A DNA stretch of 64,000 nt from Nymphaea colorata (lineage: Eukaryota; Streptophyta; Magnoliopsida; Nymphaeales; Nymphaeaceae). The stretch lies in contig NC_045145.1 of NCBI RefSeq assembly GCF_008831285.2, positions 20,892,802 through 20,956,801 of the forward strand, written 5' to 3'. Of this stretch, positions 34,080 to 46,896 are shown one piece after another. A program made the translations under genes and the position numbers. Below the pieces are notes generated by a model, which saw nothing but the letters and a program-made list of their open reading frames with translations, did no database searches and had not been told where the DNA came from. The first letter of the stretch is position 1. Each line of letters opens with the position of its first letter.

Positions 34080-36030
34080 CATCTCTTTGAGTGTCTGGTT
34101 TGGACTGAAGGTGCACAGTTCAACGATCACAGCTAAGCATATGACCTGTGAACCAGAAAGCGAAGCAGTAGTCTCCGATTTACCATCAAAAGCAGTCAGA
34201 GAAGACGTGTTTATTTTAACACTAGTATCATGTTAATATTAAACATGGTTAACGGTGGTTGTTGACTGGCCATATGTGCCTTACAAAGTTGGTCGGGCTG
34301 GTGGGCGGGTGAAGTTTTATTTTTTTTTACTGCAAAGGGTGAATGCAATGCACTTCAGTTGATAAGTATTTTACTTACCACCCAAATCCTAAGGTAGCTC
34401 TTAGCTCGATGGATTGGGAAAGAAGTACAATCAGTGGATGCAATGCACTCTAATTGATAAGAGTTTCACTTTCCACCTGATACAGCAATGGACGGTAGGA
34501 GAAGGGGAGCGGTTTGGACCTTTCATTAAATTGTCAAATCACCACTTATAGTGTTTTTCCATTTAGCAGGGAGCAAGGTAATTGAATTTTAGGATCTGCA
34601 TCTGCAGTATATGATGGAGGAGGAGAAAGCAGTTTTGATCGTCGTGAAGAACAGCCAAGGGTAGACGTACAATAATTTGGGGGATCTCCACTAAGCTTGT
34701 CTCAAGGAGGAAGAGCTCTCCCTCGTTGAGTGTTATGCACATGGGTGTGAAATGACTAAAATATCTTTGTTAAAGTTGAAAAAAATGAAAATTATAAAAA
34801 TATTGAATGACTAAAATATACATAGCTTTAAAGAAATTTCTAAAATACCAGTCTCCTTCCTTGGTGCATATTCACAGATGTGTCTGCACACAAGTCAATC
34901 TCGTTAACAAATGGTCAGCCAAGTCTCTGACAAGATAAACCATAGGTTTTGATTCATAGGTATATGAGGTATGTTCATATCTTGTTCAATTATAACTACC
35001 GTTTAGAAGACTAATGGGACTAGTTTAGGGACGAAATCACATCAATTATGATTTGCATTACATTTCAAAAGACGCATTTGATGTGCATGTACATACAAGT
35101 GGCAGTCTTATACATCTAATTCAAAAACTTATTAGATTTGTTGGATACTTTAAAAAGTGTTTCATGAATTGAATTTGCTCTATTTTTTAGAATAGATGGT
35201 TCTCCAAGGCCTAAGGGAGCACAGAATTTAAGCCTATGACGACTTCAAATTAAAGAGATGTGGACCTCTCATTATCATTGGGTACCTAATTCAAATCAGG
35301 ATAATTTATTTTCTCATTGCTGTTTGATTTACATGCAAGTGAATTATATATTAATTCTTTTTGGAATTTAGACATAAGGAAATGTTCCCCGACAGAGGAG
35401 GTGAGATTGATCTATGCTCTTACATCTGATGATATGTCAAAAAATGTTTACTGTAATTTAAAAATATTGTATTTTTTCAATGAACAGTTGCCAAGGGGCA
35501 GGCAGTCAAATCTTTTTTAAAAGTAAGAATATTTACAACAGAAAAAATGGAGATTCCGAAAAAAGCAGGGATCAGTTAACCTATTTACATCAAAATTTAG
35601 GTGCAGAGAGAGCCAAAATGCAAAAAGTTGGTTGGCTGCATCTTACCGTACAAGTTGTGCATAGTGCACATCCTTTATGCTACAACATGTGTCCCCCGTG
35701 ACCCACTTTCTTGGAGACCCTAGCCCATTTCTATAGTTCGGTACATCTTTTCAAAGGAAGTCTACCCCACTCAAATTTTGTATGAAAGCATATAAGCGCT
35801 TAAAAGAATGGCATTGTTTTGATGGAACTTCATGGTTATGGCTTACCGATTATCTACGGTAGAATAATCGTGAGTAATAGTGTGTTAAGTGTTTAGTACT
35901 TTTTGTCTAATCAACGGACTCAAAAAAAAATTAATAAAAGCTTGTGCTAGGTTAAGATTAAGTTAAGACTGACTGTCAGTACAGTGCTGGCCAAATAAAG
36001 GTTAACAAAATCAACCCATGACACCCTGAG
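34080..36030. other. Upstream region of MYB-C, no separate gene
   Basis: It shares blocks with units A, D and E: ACAATAATTTGGGGGATCTCC at 34668 resembles 16545; AAGAGATGTGGACCTCTCA at 35252 matches 40445 and 48750; GAGAGCCAAAATGCAAAAAG at 35607 matches 49185. Small frames such as 35317-35520 are not convincing. Confidence 0.55.
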
Positions 36031-36119
36031 TCTACACATTAATAAGGTGGTGTCACTTTTAATGTCGGGCACGCGATAGTGCCGCCAGTAGTCTGTGGGC
36101 TTGCTTCCCACATGCTTGA

Positions 36120-36312
36120 AGAAGCTGGTGGTCACTATGAATGCAAATGATGGCGCGCCAAAATCAAACGAAAAATGAGGCGTCAATTCATGCCAATTAT
36201 TGCTTGGCCTTTTATTGTGCTGCATGAAGCTGGACGTCGCAAATGATGGCGCGCTAAAATCAGATGGAAAATAAATGAGCGTCAATTCATTCCAATTATT
36301 GCTTCGCCTTTT
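36120..36312. repeat. Tandem duplication (~100 bp) in the 3' flank of MYB-D
   Basis: AAATGATGGCGCGCCAAAATC and GGCGTCAATTCATGCC at 36140-36200 recur at 36240-36300. A single related copy lies at 12350-12440 in the 3' flank of MYB-A, which anchors the left end of unit D. Confidence 0.7.
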
Positions 36313-36546
36313 TCATGTTCTTACTCACCGTCAACGTATTGGTGGTGTTCTAAATGCCGCCATGCTACTGGGCATCCGGTTGAGTAATAAACGAAGGGAA
36401 TTGTTAAGACAGTGAAACGAAGGGAATTGTTAAGACAGTGACACATATTCTAACCACACTCTTTCTCTTATTCATGTTTAATTTTTTTTTCTTTTATTTA
36501 TGTATAGTAATAAAAATTAAAAAAAAAATGAATTCAACTAAGAAAC

Positions 36547-36584
<38 letters not shown>

Positions 36585-37396
36585 AAATTTTTCAGGGTTC
36601 GTGCAGCCCGCACTCACGTAATATAGTAGGTTATATTGACGGAACGTTCACGGATAGGCTTTGCTAAGGCGATCGCAGCTCTTCTTTTAGTTTACAGTAT
36701 TTTTTTTCATGGTTTCATCAACACTTAGAAGATTAAACAAAGGGTATTTTTAAGCATTTTTACCGTTTTACCTTTAATGGGAAGCCTATTTTGTGGAGGT
36801 CGAGTTTTGCATGCCCACTCCTTAAATTTGATGTATTTTCGATTTTTTTTTCGTAAAAAATGTACAGTTTACATTTTTCTTTTTTCTCATAACTCCTTCT
36901 GTCCTCATAAAAAGCATCTTTTTTATTTTAAGCAAAGGTATTTTAGTAATTACACATTTCTATGCATGATTTTTTTTTTGTCAAGGAGTGAGCACATAAC
37001 CAGTTTCTTATTTTGTGCTGCTTATCAACTTTTACGACAGATCGGGTTAAATGCACACTCCTGTGCATGCCAAACAAATACACATACGCACTGAAGGAAA
37101 AAGAATAGAGTTAGCTATTTTCGAAACTGTTTTACATTTGTTCGTTTTAAACTTTTAACTTTTGCCATAACGTTTTTTTCTCCTACAAACAAGCTTGTTT
37201 GTTCACGTAAATGAAGTTATTTTGGCTATTACCGTGCGCAATTTTTTATGCACACGAGTGTGTATATATATATATTATAATGCCAAAGTTTATGATTCTT
37301 TTGATAAATAAGAAACTTTGTCGATATCTTTCGCTCTATAGTTTTCGCATACGCAATTTTGAAAGGATCATTTTTAAAACAATGTTAAAATTTAAC

Positions 37397-38365
37397 CTGT
37401 TTTCCCAGTAGCCGATGCATCCTGACGATAAGGTCCTGCTCATCAATGGAAAACATACCACGCTTGATGTTTGGACTTACATAGTTGAGCCATCTCAGTC
37501 TGAAACTTTTACGACACCTTTTGAGCCCCGGCATATCAATTCCCTCCAAATCTATCGTTGTACTCTTTTTTGGGGGAAGCAGAAGTCCTTTGTGGAGGGA
37601 ATTAGCATTTGAACCCATCCCAAGTGCTGGTGCCACATTTCACTTCAGTGGGCAAAGAAAGGGGACAAGTATAGTAGGGGCTCGGTTGGCAACAATAACA
37701 CATAGTTACTGTCTCTTAAATCAAGTTCACCTTTTAACAGCCATGAAGATGTTCCATATTTTTTGTATCATATTCTTGAGAAAATAGCTCAGTGTTGGGC
37801 GCTAAAGGAGAGTTTAAGCCCAAATTCCATTCTCACACTTTTCCACCGATGCATGGGCTATATATATATGTGTGTGTGTGCGTTAGAAACCATACTCATT
37901 AAAATTAAAGAATTTTTCTGTTACCTAACCTTATAAATATGATTTTGAGAGTGATTTGATGAAAAACATATATTAGGTTAGTCATTTTCTAACTTTAACA
38001 ATATTTTTTTAATAAGTGAGAAATGAACACCACTATAACATCGAAAATTTGATAGTAGAAAATATCAATTAATTTATTAAAATAACTTAAAATAAAACAT
38101 AATTTTTACAAAATTAGCATTTATAAATACAATAGGAAGTTCAAAAATTTATTTAAAACATTTTTTTGTAAATTTTAAAAGTTTTGGTTTTTTTTCCTCA
38201 CCCAAGTATAAATATATAATCTTAAGAGTGAGTTCATGAGAAGGTGTCACTTTCTTTCGCCATGCTTCTCCACGCATTTCCTGGGTCCTCCCTGCTCCAT
38301 GCACCTCTCCGTAAGTCCGCGCTAGCCTTGTAGCGACACTACTGCAGACGGCTACCGAAGCCATT
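37397..38365 (-). pseudogene. MYB-D: R2R3-MYB pseudogene (decayed exon 1 and exon 2, exon 3 deleted)
   Basis: Exon 2 (37397-37527) is 131 bp instead of 130: an extra A before the donor turns LLGNR into LLGKQ. Its acceptor reads CCGG where the others have CAG. SCRLRW reads SFRLRW. Exon 1 remains only as 38250-38365: it keeps the GCCATTGCCAAGCG start region and the GTGCATGGAGC stretch, but has a ~10-bp deletion and has lost its 3' end with the donor. The segment with the TATA box is deleted upstream of exon 1. Exon 3 is absent: homology to MYB-A intron 2 stops at an AT microsatellite near 37255, and matching 3' flank resumes only below 36.3 kb. MYB-A-type residues (YVSPN, FSIDE) place it with A and B. 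Confidence 0.85.
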
Positions 38366-38737
38366 GCCAAGCGACTTTAGCTTTGAATGTCCGGTTTGGA
38401 CAAGAAGTGCATGTATAGTTACACGCCCTTGTAGGATTTAGAGACAATATCATGTTCATTTTAGATGCGGTTAATTTAGCCGTCCGAAACATATTATTTG
38501 GGTTTAATTAAGATGCCTTAATCTCTAGCGGGGGTGAGGGAGATAAGAACCCCACCACCCGAGTGAAAGGCTAAAACTCTCTTCTTTTTTTCTCTATCTA
38601 AAAGGTGTAGAGACATGGGAAAACTTACGATTACTCTATTCAACTTTAAAATAACATCAGCTACTAATTGCTACTAATTGTTAGAAGCAGCCTAACTAGA
38701 TATGTCACTATTGAAGTCCACTGCCTGTTACTGTGGC

Positions 38738-39095
38738 CCAGACCCAGCCCAACTCCCTAAAACCCAAGCCCAGGCCCAGCTTCGCTCAACCCGATTAAAA
38801 TTTAAAAATATATAATGAAATAAGGTATAAATATAGTTCATTATAATAAAATATATTAATCATATAAATCAATGAAAAAGTTTAAAATAAATTATCGAGC
38901 CAACTAGCACGAGCATGATATTTGTTTAAAAATGAATCCATATCTTAATCTGATCAAATATTTACGTATAACGGAATCTGAATCTGATCGGATGCCATTT
39001 ATTAAATCTGAATCCGACTTGTCAAACCTGCCCGGCAACCAATTTGTGGGCCCTAGCACGAGCCCAAGTAGGATGGTGCCCGGTTTGATTCCCAG
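38738..39095. repeat. Insertion shared with unit B, with a nested GAATCTGA-rich block
   Basis: Edges are GACCCAGCCCAACTCCC / CCCAAGCCCAGGCCCAGC and GCACGAGCCCAAGTAGG, around an A/T core at 38800-38890. A block of GAATCTGAATCTGATCGGAT words (38930-39020), like the array at 52.0-52.4 kb, appears nested in it and is absent from unit B. Confidence 0.55.
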
Positions 39096-40104
39096 CCTTA
39101 ATAAAGACATCTGTAAGGAGAAAGTTTGATTATGGAGAAGTACAACCAAGCATCAGTGTACACTCATTTGAAAGATATCCTAACACCAGACAGCGTGACC
39201 AAGCGAAGAACTTTCATTGGTTAACGCGGATATGCGAATCCTAACAAGATAGACCATGGGTTGGGATTCATACAAAGACGAGGTACAACCGTGTTTTGTT
39301 CGATTATACATGATGTCAGATCTAGATTGAACTAATTAAGAAACCAGAGATGTAAGTATTTCACATCAATTATGAATGCAATTGAATTCCAAAGCACGCA
39401 TTTGATGCACAAATTGGCCAAAGTGAGAATTTTTTTATATATTAAGACAGTGAAACGAAGTTTTGTTTGCTAATTACAAAAGATTTAAAGATCGATGCGC
39501 TCTATATCCTACATATATTGTAGTCTCTATGCTTCGTTGGCCCACGCATCCATCAGCATCCCAATCTCTCTCTAAGTTTTAGTACAGTGTGTTCATGGAT
39601 GCTTCTCTCTACCCGTCAATAGTGAATCGATCCAGATATCTATATCAGAGAAGCCGCTTAATGGTCGTAGCGATTATTTCCCAAGCAAATGTTGAGAAAA
39701 TTTGTGGCTTGCGTGATACCATAAAACAGGAGGCCGGTACCCTTCGTTCTGCCTAACTTTTAGAGCCAGTGGAGGCATTCAATTTGAGGAGGATGCAGAA
39801 TTGAATGGACAACCATTCACAGGCAACTCACTTAAATAATTTAGGCTGCATTTGGTAGCTTCTGATCTTAAACCAAAGCCACATTAAAAGGTGTATTTTA
39901 AGATATCTTTTATCTAACCAAACCAAATGAATTTCACATTCATGCTACATGTTAAAAACCAGGTCGGATAGAAAGGGGCGGAGAGGGGAGAGTTCGGTTC
40001 TTAAATTCATAGATCTCTGTGGATCGCAAATCCACGTTGAAACAAACACAACCTTATTGACCACAGGGTTTCAAAATCTTGTAGGTATAGTTTACACAAT
40101 CATG

Positions 40105-40255
40105 TGTCCAGAGGGGTGTGGCGCAATTGTCGGTCTTGCCTTCAAATCTCAAAGACACCCACTTCTTGCATAAGCCAATACAGGCGTCCGACAAAGGAAG
40201 GGGCTAATGGCCTTCGGGTGTGAGTTGGGTTGTTATTTTTAGGCGAGCAACAAAG
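40105..40255. repeat. SINE-like (tRNA-derived) repeat, unit D copy
   Basis: GGTGTGGCGCAATTGTCGG resembles a box A region and CTTCAAATCTCAAAG a box B region. It then has GGCTAATGGCCTTCGGGTGTG. Homologous to 17325-17470 and 48415-48560. Confidence 0.35.
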
Positions 40256-41230
40256 TCTCTCAGCCCGAGCTGGTTCGTTTTAAGCAAAACACACATGGAA
40301 GTGAGCAGCTGCGAACCCTGTAGATATTCTTCCCCACCCTACGTGGTTAAAACCTATATATGCAATATTTCTCATGCAACGAATTATGACATCTTACTAT
40401 GGAAATCCTAGCTATTTTTAACTTAAGCCCGTGACTTCAAACAAGAAGTGGACCTCTCAATAGCATTGGATAGCTTTTTCAAGTCAGAGTCATTTATTTT
40501 CTTGATTGCACACGAGTTCTACTAAATTCCTTTTCAAATTTGGGCCTAAGGAAATGTCCCCCGGCAAGGTGTGAGATTAAGCTTTGATCTGTATTCACAT
40601 TATCAGATTTCAAATTTTCTCGGTACATCCGTTGGCATGTAAAAACGTCGCCAGTAACTTGAAAATATCTTGATTTTACTGTGACAGTCTCAAACTTGTG
40701 TTCATCGAGATTGGTGAACGTACGTTCCAGATGCTAATTTAAATCCGTTTGAACATTAATGACCTGCCAGAGTCACCGGATCTGCTCCGACGACCTGATT
40801 ATTTGAGCCACCCACCCTTAATTACAATGTTTCAATTTTGCTGTCACACCTTGATGTGCTTTCAGATTTCACCCTGCTACACCGCTACTATTTACAGTCT
40901 AAAAGAGTGCATATTAAAATCGATTGGATGACCATACTCTCGTAAAACTACCATCCCAACCAACTATACTGTACCCCTCAAAACAAAAAAATCTTCATAC
41001 ATATAAAGGTTTAAAGGTCTGTAGGTACAAATACTTTGTATGGATTGGAGACTCGGAGAAGGATGTGATCTGGTACATCCACTTAAAAATATTGATAGAT
41101 GCCACCTACTAACCACCTGATAAAATAAATGAGAAATTTTCAGAAGCGGTTAAATATGCATTCAGCTAATTCAATTGTTCAACTTGTATATCAATGCCTC
41201 CCCCCCCCCCCCCTATTTTGTAGTGTAGAG

Positions 41231-41376
41231 CAGGGTGAGCTCAGGATTTTTTTTTTTTTTTGAAAAAATCAAATTTTTTTAGTTTGGCCCAACCGATCGC
41301 TCCTCTTGGCCCGACTTTGGCCCGGCCCGCAAATCGTCTTGGCCCGACCCTAGAAAAAATCCTGGCTCCGCCCTTG
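41231..41376. mobile_element. hAT-like MITE with 8-bp target-site duplication
   Basis: The left end CAGGGTGAGCTCAGGATTTT and the right end AAATCCTGGCTCCGCCCTTG are inverse repeats. Flanks are GTGTAGAG (41223-41230) and GTCTAGAG (41377-41384), a 7/8 match as expected for a hAT insertion. The 146-bp interior is non-coding, with TTGGCCCGACTTTGGCCC words. Confidence 0.65.
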
Positions 41377-41384
41377 GTCTAGAG

Positions 41385-43080
41385 AGTTAGATGTAATAAG
41401 CGCCCAAAACAAAAATTGGCTACCCAGCTACCAGCCGCTTTCGTGTCCATTGTGCGAACCCCTTGAGATAAACTTGTTAACGATAACAAATTATTGAAAA
41501 CTACGTTACTTATGAATGACTAAGGCAACATCTGATGTCTTATGTCCCAACAAATTATTGTATTTTGTTTTTCCCAACACAACCTAAAGGGAAATTCATG
41601 CCTAAGGTGAAACCCCATCGCCATGCTCCTCCATTGCAAGTTAATGGTGACGAACAAGGTGATGTATATGATTGGCTTGTGCCAGAAATGACACCTACCG
41701 ATTTGGACTGTTTCCACTAACAAATGAAGGAATCCCTCAGTAACGTATCTTGCATGCCTGCCCGCTTGTCGATGATTAAGAGTGTTATGTTGGTGCATTC
41801 TACCAAAATAGAATGGGACTGCGACTGAAAGTGATGTGGTGAATACATAATGTTTATGGAAATTAAAGAAAATAAAATTTAACTTTTTTAGAGAATTTAA
41901 AGAAAATAATCGTTGATTAGGCACAAAATTTTTCTCTTGCTAAATTTCTACAATTATTCTTCGTAAAAATATCACTCCAATTTTATCGGATGTCCGGAAG
42001 AGGTTTTTCTTATCATGATATATACAAAAAGAGAGCACCTTTTCAGTGAACAAGCACCATCTACTTTATCGCCAGGGTCCAGCTGCATAGAGACTTAGAA
42101 GTGGATATAATATAGTGCATAAGACTTTGTATAACCAAGAAAAATGGGTAAGGGTATATGTAATTAACTTAGGTCAAAGATAAAAACCAGTCCCATTGAT
42201 TTTTTTGTTCAAAAATTATTTTAAATATAATATAAATATCTTAATATATTTATAAAAACTATTTTGACATAAAACATGTTTTGATTCAAGCTGTTCTAAT
42301 GAAAAATGTTGACTTTTTTATTATCATGGGGGACTTTTTTATTATCATGGGGCCTGTTCATTTTTTCATTATAAAAACATCACTAAAGTCTAACGAATGA
42401 TCAACTTAGTATATGTCAACTTATTCTTAAGATCACTTACATCAATAAGGTTAGATTGTAAAAAAACACTTTAAAAATCAAAATCAAAGGGATTTGGCTT
42501 TTATCTCTGTCTTGTTTATGTTTCAGTTTTTAACAAAGTTCTCAAATATATATATATATATATAAGCTTGAGAAAAAAACATACTTGTACGTTCACTTTA
42601 TGTGATTGACATATTTAACTGTTCCTGTATCAAAATTATAGAAGGAAAGGTGACCTGTAGCCATTATATTTTCTTTGTTTCTTCCAGTTCCATTATTTCC
42701 TTTCTTTGTCGTCCAAAAGTAGCAAAACTAGAGTCTTGCACAAACTCTAAGACTAGCTGGAAACCGGATCCTTCTTGATTTTCAAACTGCGTCTACAAAG
42801 CTTAATGGTCTCCGAATAAGACGAACAATATTGCAACTACTTCAAACCTTAAAAGATAGTTTGTACAAGCACATATTAGAAATACAACAGATAGTATGTA
42901 TATGTATATACATACTTACATAAAAAATGCATGAGACTGTGTGTTTAATCATACATGCCCAATACAATACATCATGTCGTGCGGTTGTGATTGGACGAAA
43001 TTCAAGATAACTTAAAATAAAAACCATCCATCTTATTTAAACTCATTTTTCATATTTATTAATTAATTTTCTAACTTTTT
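41385..43080. other. Distal part of unit D, no gene recognised
   Basis: Homologous to unit B at 27.96-28.92 kb. Short duplications occur at 42318-42350 (TTTTTTATTATCATGGGG twice). An AT tract lies at 42547-42565. Confidence 0.5.
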
Positions 43081-43084
43081 AGTT

Positions 43085-43445
43085 TATTTTGGGTTGATCC
43101 TACCGTTCCTCCCCACCGCCTCCCTCCCTTCTCCGCCGGCCATCGGCCTGAGATGGTGGCGGGAATGGATCCTCCCTTCCCCTTCCTTCCCACGACAAAA
43201 GATGTCAACCTTCCGGCGGCGTCTGAACGGGGAGGGGAACCGCCGTACGACGGCAAGGAAAAAAACCCCCCTCCCCCATTCTCCCCACTACAGAACATGG
43301 AGAGGATGAGGAGAGGGGGGATCCATTCTCACCTTCCCACGGTGGCCCCTTCGCACCTATCGTCAGGCAGCTCAGGCCAACGGCTGGCGACCCACCGGCT
43401 GTCGGCCTAAGTGCTGTCGGATGGCGGCGGAGAAAGGTAAGGAAG
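43085..43445. other. GC-rich patch of foreign composition
   Basis: About 360 bp of C/G-rich sequence (CCACCGCCTCCCTCCC, TCCGGCGGCG, GGTGGCGGGAATGG) sit in AT-rich surroundings in the 3' flank of MYB-E. Overlapping Gly/Pro/Arg-rich frames are open on both strands, as expected from composition alone. No counterpart is obvious in the other units. It is probably a captured fragment or transposon piece. Confidence 0.45.
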
Positions 43446-43578
43446 GCAGTGGGGAACAGAAGTTCGAAAAGAATGCATATAAAAGAAATAACAATAATGA
43501 TTAGGAAATATAACAAAACAGGTAAAATGGTGATTTTGATGGCTGAGGATGTGAATGGAACCTAGTGTGAGCATTCAA

Positions 43579-43613
<35 letters not shown>

Positions 43614-43953
43614 CTATCCGTACACCTTTGTCACTCCATCTTATCGAATCGAGACCGTACATCCCCAACAAACCAAGGGAAACAAATACAACAATGTTAG
43701 AATAACAAATAATAAATAAAAAAGTTGATACTGTTGATAAGATGTTCTACAAATTGAAGTGTTTCACACGCTTCTAAGTAATACGTTATGACTTAGAGCA
43801 TAGTACATTCTTTTGCTTGTCACGCAGTGAAGCTTCTGAAGCGTATACAGATTCTGAAAAGAAAGCGGTTTCATATCCGCCACTTTTGGATTATCTACAA
43901 AGCACTCTACAAACGATACTCAGAAAGAGAGAGCGAGAGACAGAGAGTAGCAC

Positions 43954-46523
43954 TTAAAGTAATGGCGACGAACCGTTATCATCCTTCATCCAATCCCAAA
44001 GAAATGAATCACAGAATAGGTCGTCCAGTTCGGCATCGAGGAACCAATCTCCTCCTCCTCCTAGTGCAAACTCGCCTTCTCCAGGCAGCCATGGCAGACT
44101 GGACCTTAACGGCTCTGCAGCAACTAGTAACCCGTCTGCCGCAACTGGCAACTGGTCTGCCATCTTCGCGCCGTCCAGCGGCTGCGAAGAGCTGGAAGAG
44201 TGGAGGCTTCGTCGATCCCATGGTGAGTACGCCTCACGCAGCAACTCACGCATTCTCATGGAGACCCTGTGAGCTTGCGGCCTGTAGATAACCGTGCGAG
44301 GTGGAGGGGCTGCTGGGAGCTCCATTGCAGCTGGTTTGGCTGAAACCCTTTTAGCCAGGCAAGAATTCCAGTAGTTCTTGACGTCGTTCGCCGTCCTTCC
44401 CGGCAATCTTCCCGCAATCAATGACCACCTTTACGTAAAATTCGAACGTTACAATTTGTTAGGCACAACACATGGAATTCTGAATTTCCATTTCCGTCAC
44501 ATAGTGTAAAAAAAATTATGGAAAGCTGATACACTTGGCCGGCGAATTTCAGCTGTGATTAGCATCTTAATTTTTTTTTTTTTCTGAAGAAAATGTAATC
44601 ACAAATAGTTTACAGAATGATCTAAGTCAGTAGACAAAGAAAAACAATTTTTTTCAATGTCCAGATTGGTTCTTTTGTCTCGACCAACTTATGCCTGTTA
44701 ATCTTTAAATGTTTATATAACCTCGGTTACATATGAAATCTTTATATAGATCTAGTCATATGTTGGTACATACAAAATGATCGAATTCATATTATAATTC
44801 TTTTGATAAAACAAAAGAGTTTTAAAATACCTAAACCTTTTTACCTGTGTTTAGCATTTACGATTTAAGTGCTATGTTATTACCTGTTTCCGAGTAGCCG
44901 TTGCATTCTGATTATGAGGTCCTCTTCATCGGTTGAGAACGGACCGCGCTTGATGTTTGGACTCAGATAGTTGAGCCACCTCAGCCTGCAACTTTTACGA
45001 CACCTTTTCAGCCCTGAAATGTCAATTCGATCCGTCGAAATTTATGTTAAAAAATAGTATTGTGGGTTCAGTGGGGATCCCAATTGCATGTGTTTTTTTT
45101 TACAATCTTGGACTTTTTGGAGGTTTAATTTCAAAGCTTGGAAGAAAGAACGGAGAAAAGGAAAAAATTGTTGAAAGGTGCAGCTTGTTTCAATAGTTTC
45201 AATGTAATGTAATGTAATAAGACAAGAAGTCCTGAGGGGCATAGCTCAAATTGGAGGGAGGGTTAAGACAAGTATTTAGGCCTGCAAGGAGCTATACTTT
45301 TTTACCAAAAAAGAGAAGTGGGTCTCTCTACATGTAAGTAGAAGCATGTAGACATCCCATCCACTCGATGTCGATGTAGTTTTGGACCTTGAGGTAAAGG
45401 GAATGGCTCTCGTTTTGCCGGCGATTGGATAACCTCCCACACACACAAATAGCGTATGAAGACAAATAGTGTATGAAGACAATAGATATCACTTTCGGCC
45501 CTGCCCGTGAATAAACTGGCTGCGTAATGGACCAAGTCCAGGCCCAACCAGGTTTACATCACTACATGGGTGGGCCAATTGGTCACTGGGTCCATCTGGT
45601 TTGGCCCGATGCCCGTCGTAGACTTACGGTCTGCCAGCGCCAAAGGACAAAAAACATTGTTAGGGAGAAAGACATTAATTCTGTGCAAACACTGTTGTGG
45701 ATGGAGTTTCCCGGAAATGAAAGAATCAAACAAGAAGGGGATCCCTCCTGGACTAACTAAGAATAGACCATTCGGAAGACAGATACGGATTCAAAGACCT
45801 AGACAAAGGCTGCAGGAATTCATTTACACAAGTAAATCTCATCCCACAGACAAATCCCTCCGCTACATCTCCATCCTCCATTCCTGAAGCTAGTAGTTAG
45901 GCTGAGAGAGTATGTTGTTTGTGTGCCTTTTGTTACACAAATAAGAAATTACTTTATTTTCCCAAGCCAAACATGCTATTTTGACAGAAAAACGTGTGAA
46001 AGGAACGAGGCAACGCCTTTTGAGAAGCACCAAGCACGAGCTAACCTTTTGGAGCTCACACCAAACCAAGGAGACGGTGGATTTCCTCTTTGTTCATGAT
46101 TTCAACAAATTGTTGTGAGACTTTTCCCTTGGTTGAAAGCATAAAGGTAGGAAGTTACCATCTTCAACGCCCACCAGATGAAACAATCATTGGTCTCTCG
46201 CTGTCGTTGGCACAACCAACTATACTGAGCCCCTTGATCCTCCATGGAGAAGCCCTCGTTAATGACAAAAAATCCTTGTTTGAACAGAAAAAAAGAAATT
46301 TTTTTGAATAGACAAAAATGGAAATCGAAAAGGCGAAACGACTCAAAAGTGACTTTTTTTTTCTGTAATTTCAACCCTCTTTTTTCTTTTTGGCGTATGA
46401 TTGTTGCATGCACCAACCAGCACACTCAACTCAAACTCGTATTTTTCTACCTTACAGCATCCCCACCTAATTTTTTTGTAACAACTTATGGTTACAAGTC
46501 CTTCACTGAAACCAAGCTTTTCA

Positions 46524-46555
<32 letters not shown>

Positions 46556-46827
46556 TGAATAGTGATTATGTTTTTTGAGTCGTGCAGCTATCTAACTGAA
46601 GCAATCTAACCTTTCATAATGAATGGTTAATAGAAAAACAAGGTAAAAAAGGTGATGGGTGTTTATACCATCTATACTATTAGTTTGCACTTTTTTTTCC
46701 CTTTGTTTCCGGCTGGATGACTATGGATAGTCAGTGCCATCATTTACTTACACACAAGTGTCATGAAACAGTTACTAAAGTATCATAATTAACCATCCAG
46801 CAACATTTCGCAATTGGCTTATTTCAA

Positions 46828-46896
<69 letters not shown>

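Noticed and set aside
33818-34123. Longer MYB-C start (MNCAPSV or MHSSGEA)
   Set aside because: These ATGs lie at or upstream of the TATA box; the homologous MYB-E frame is closed by a TAA there.
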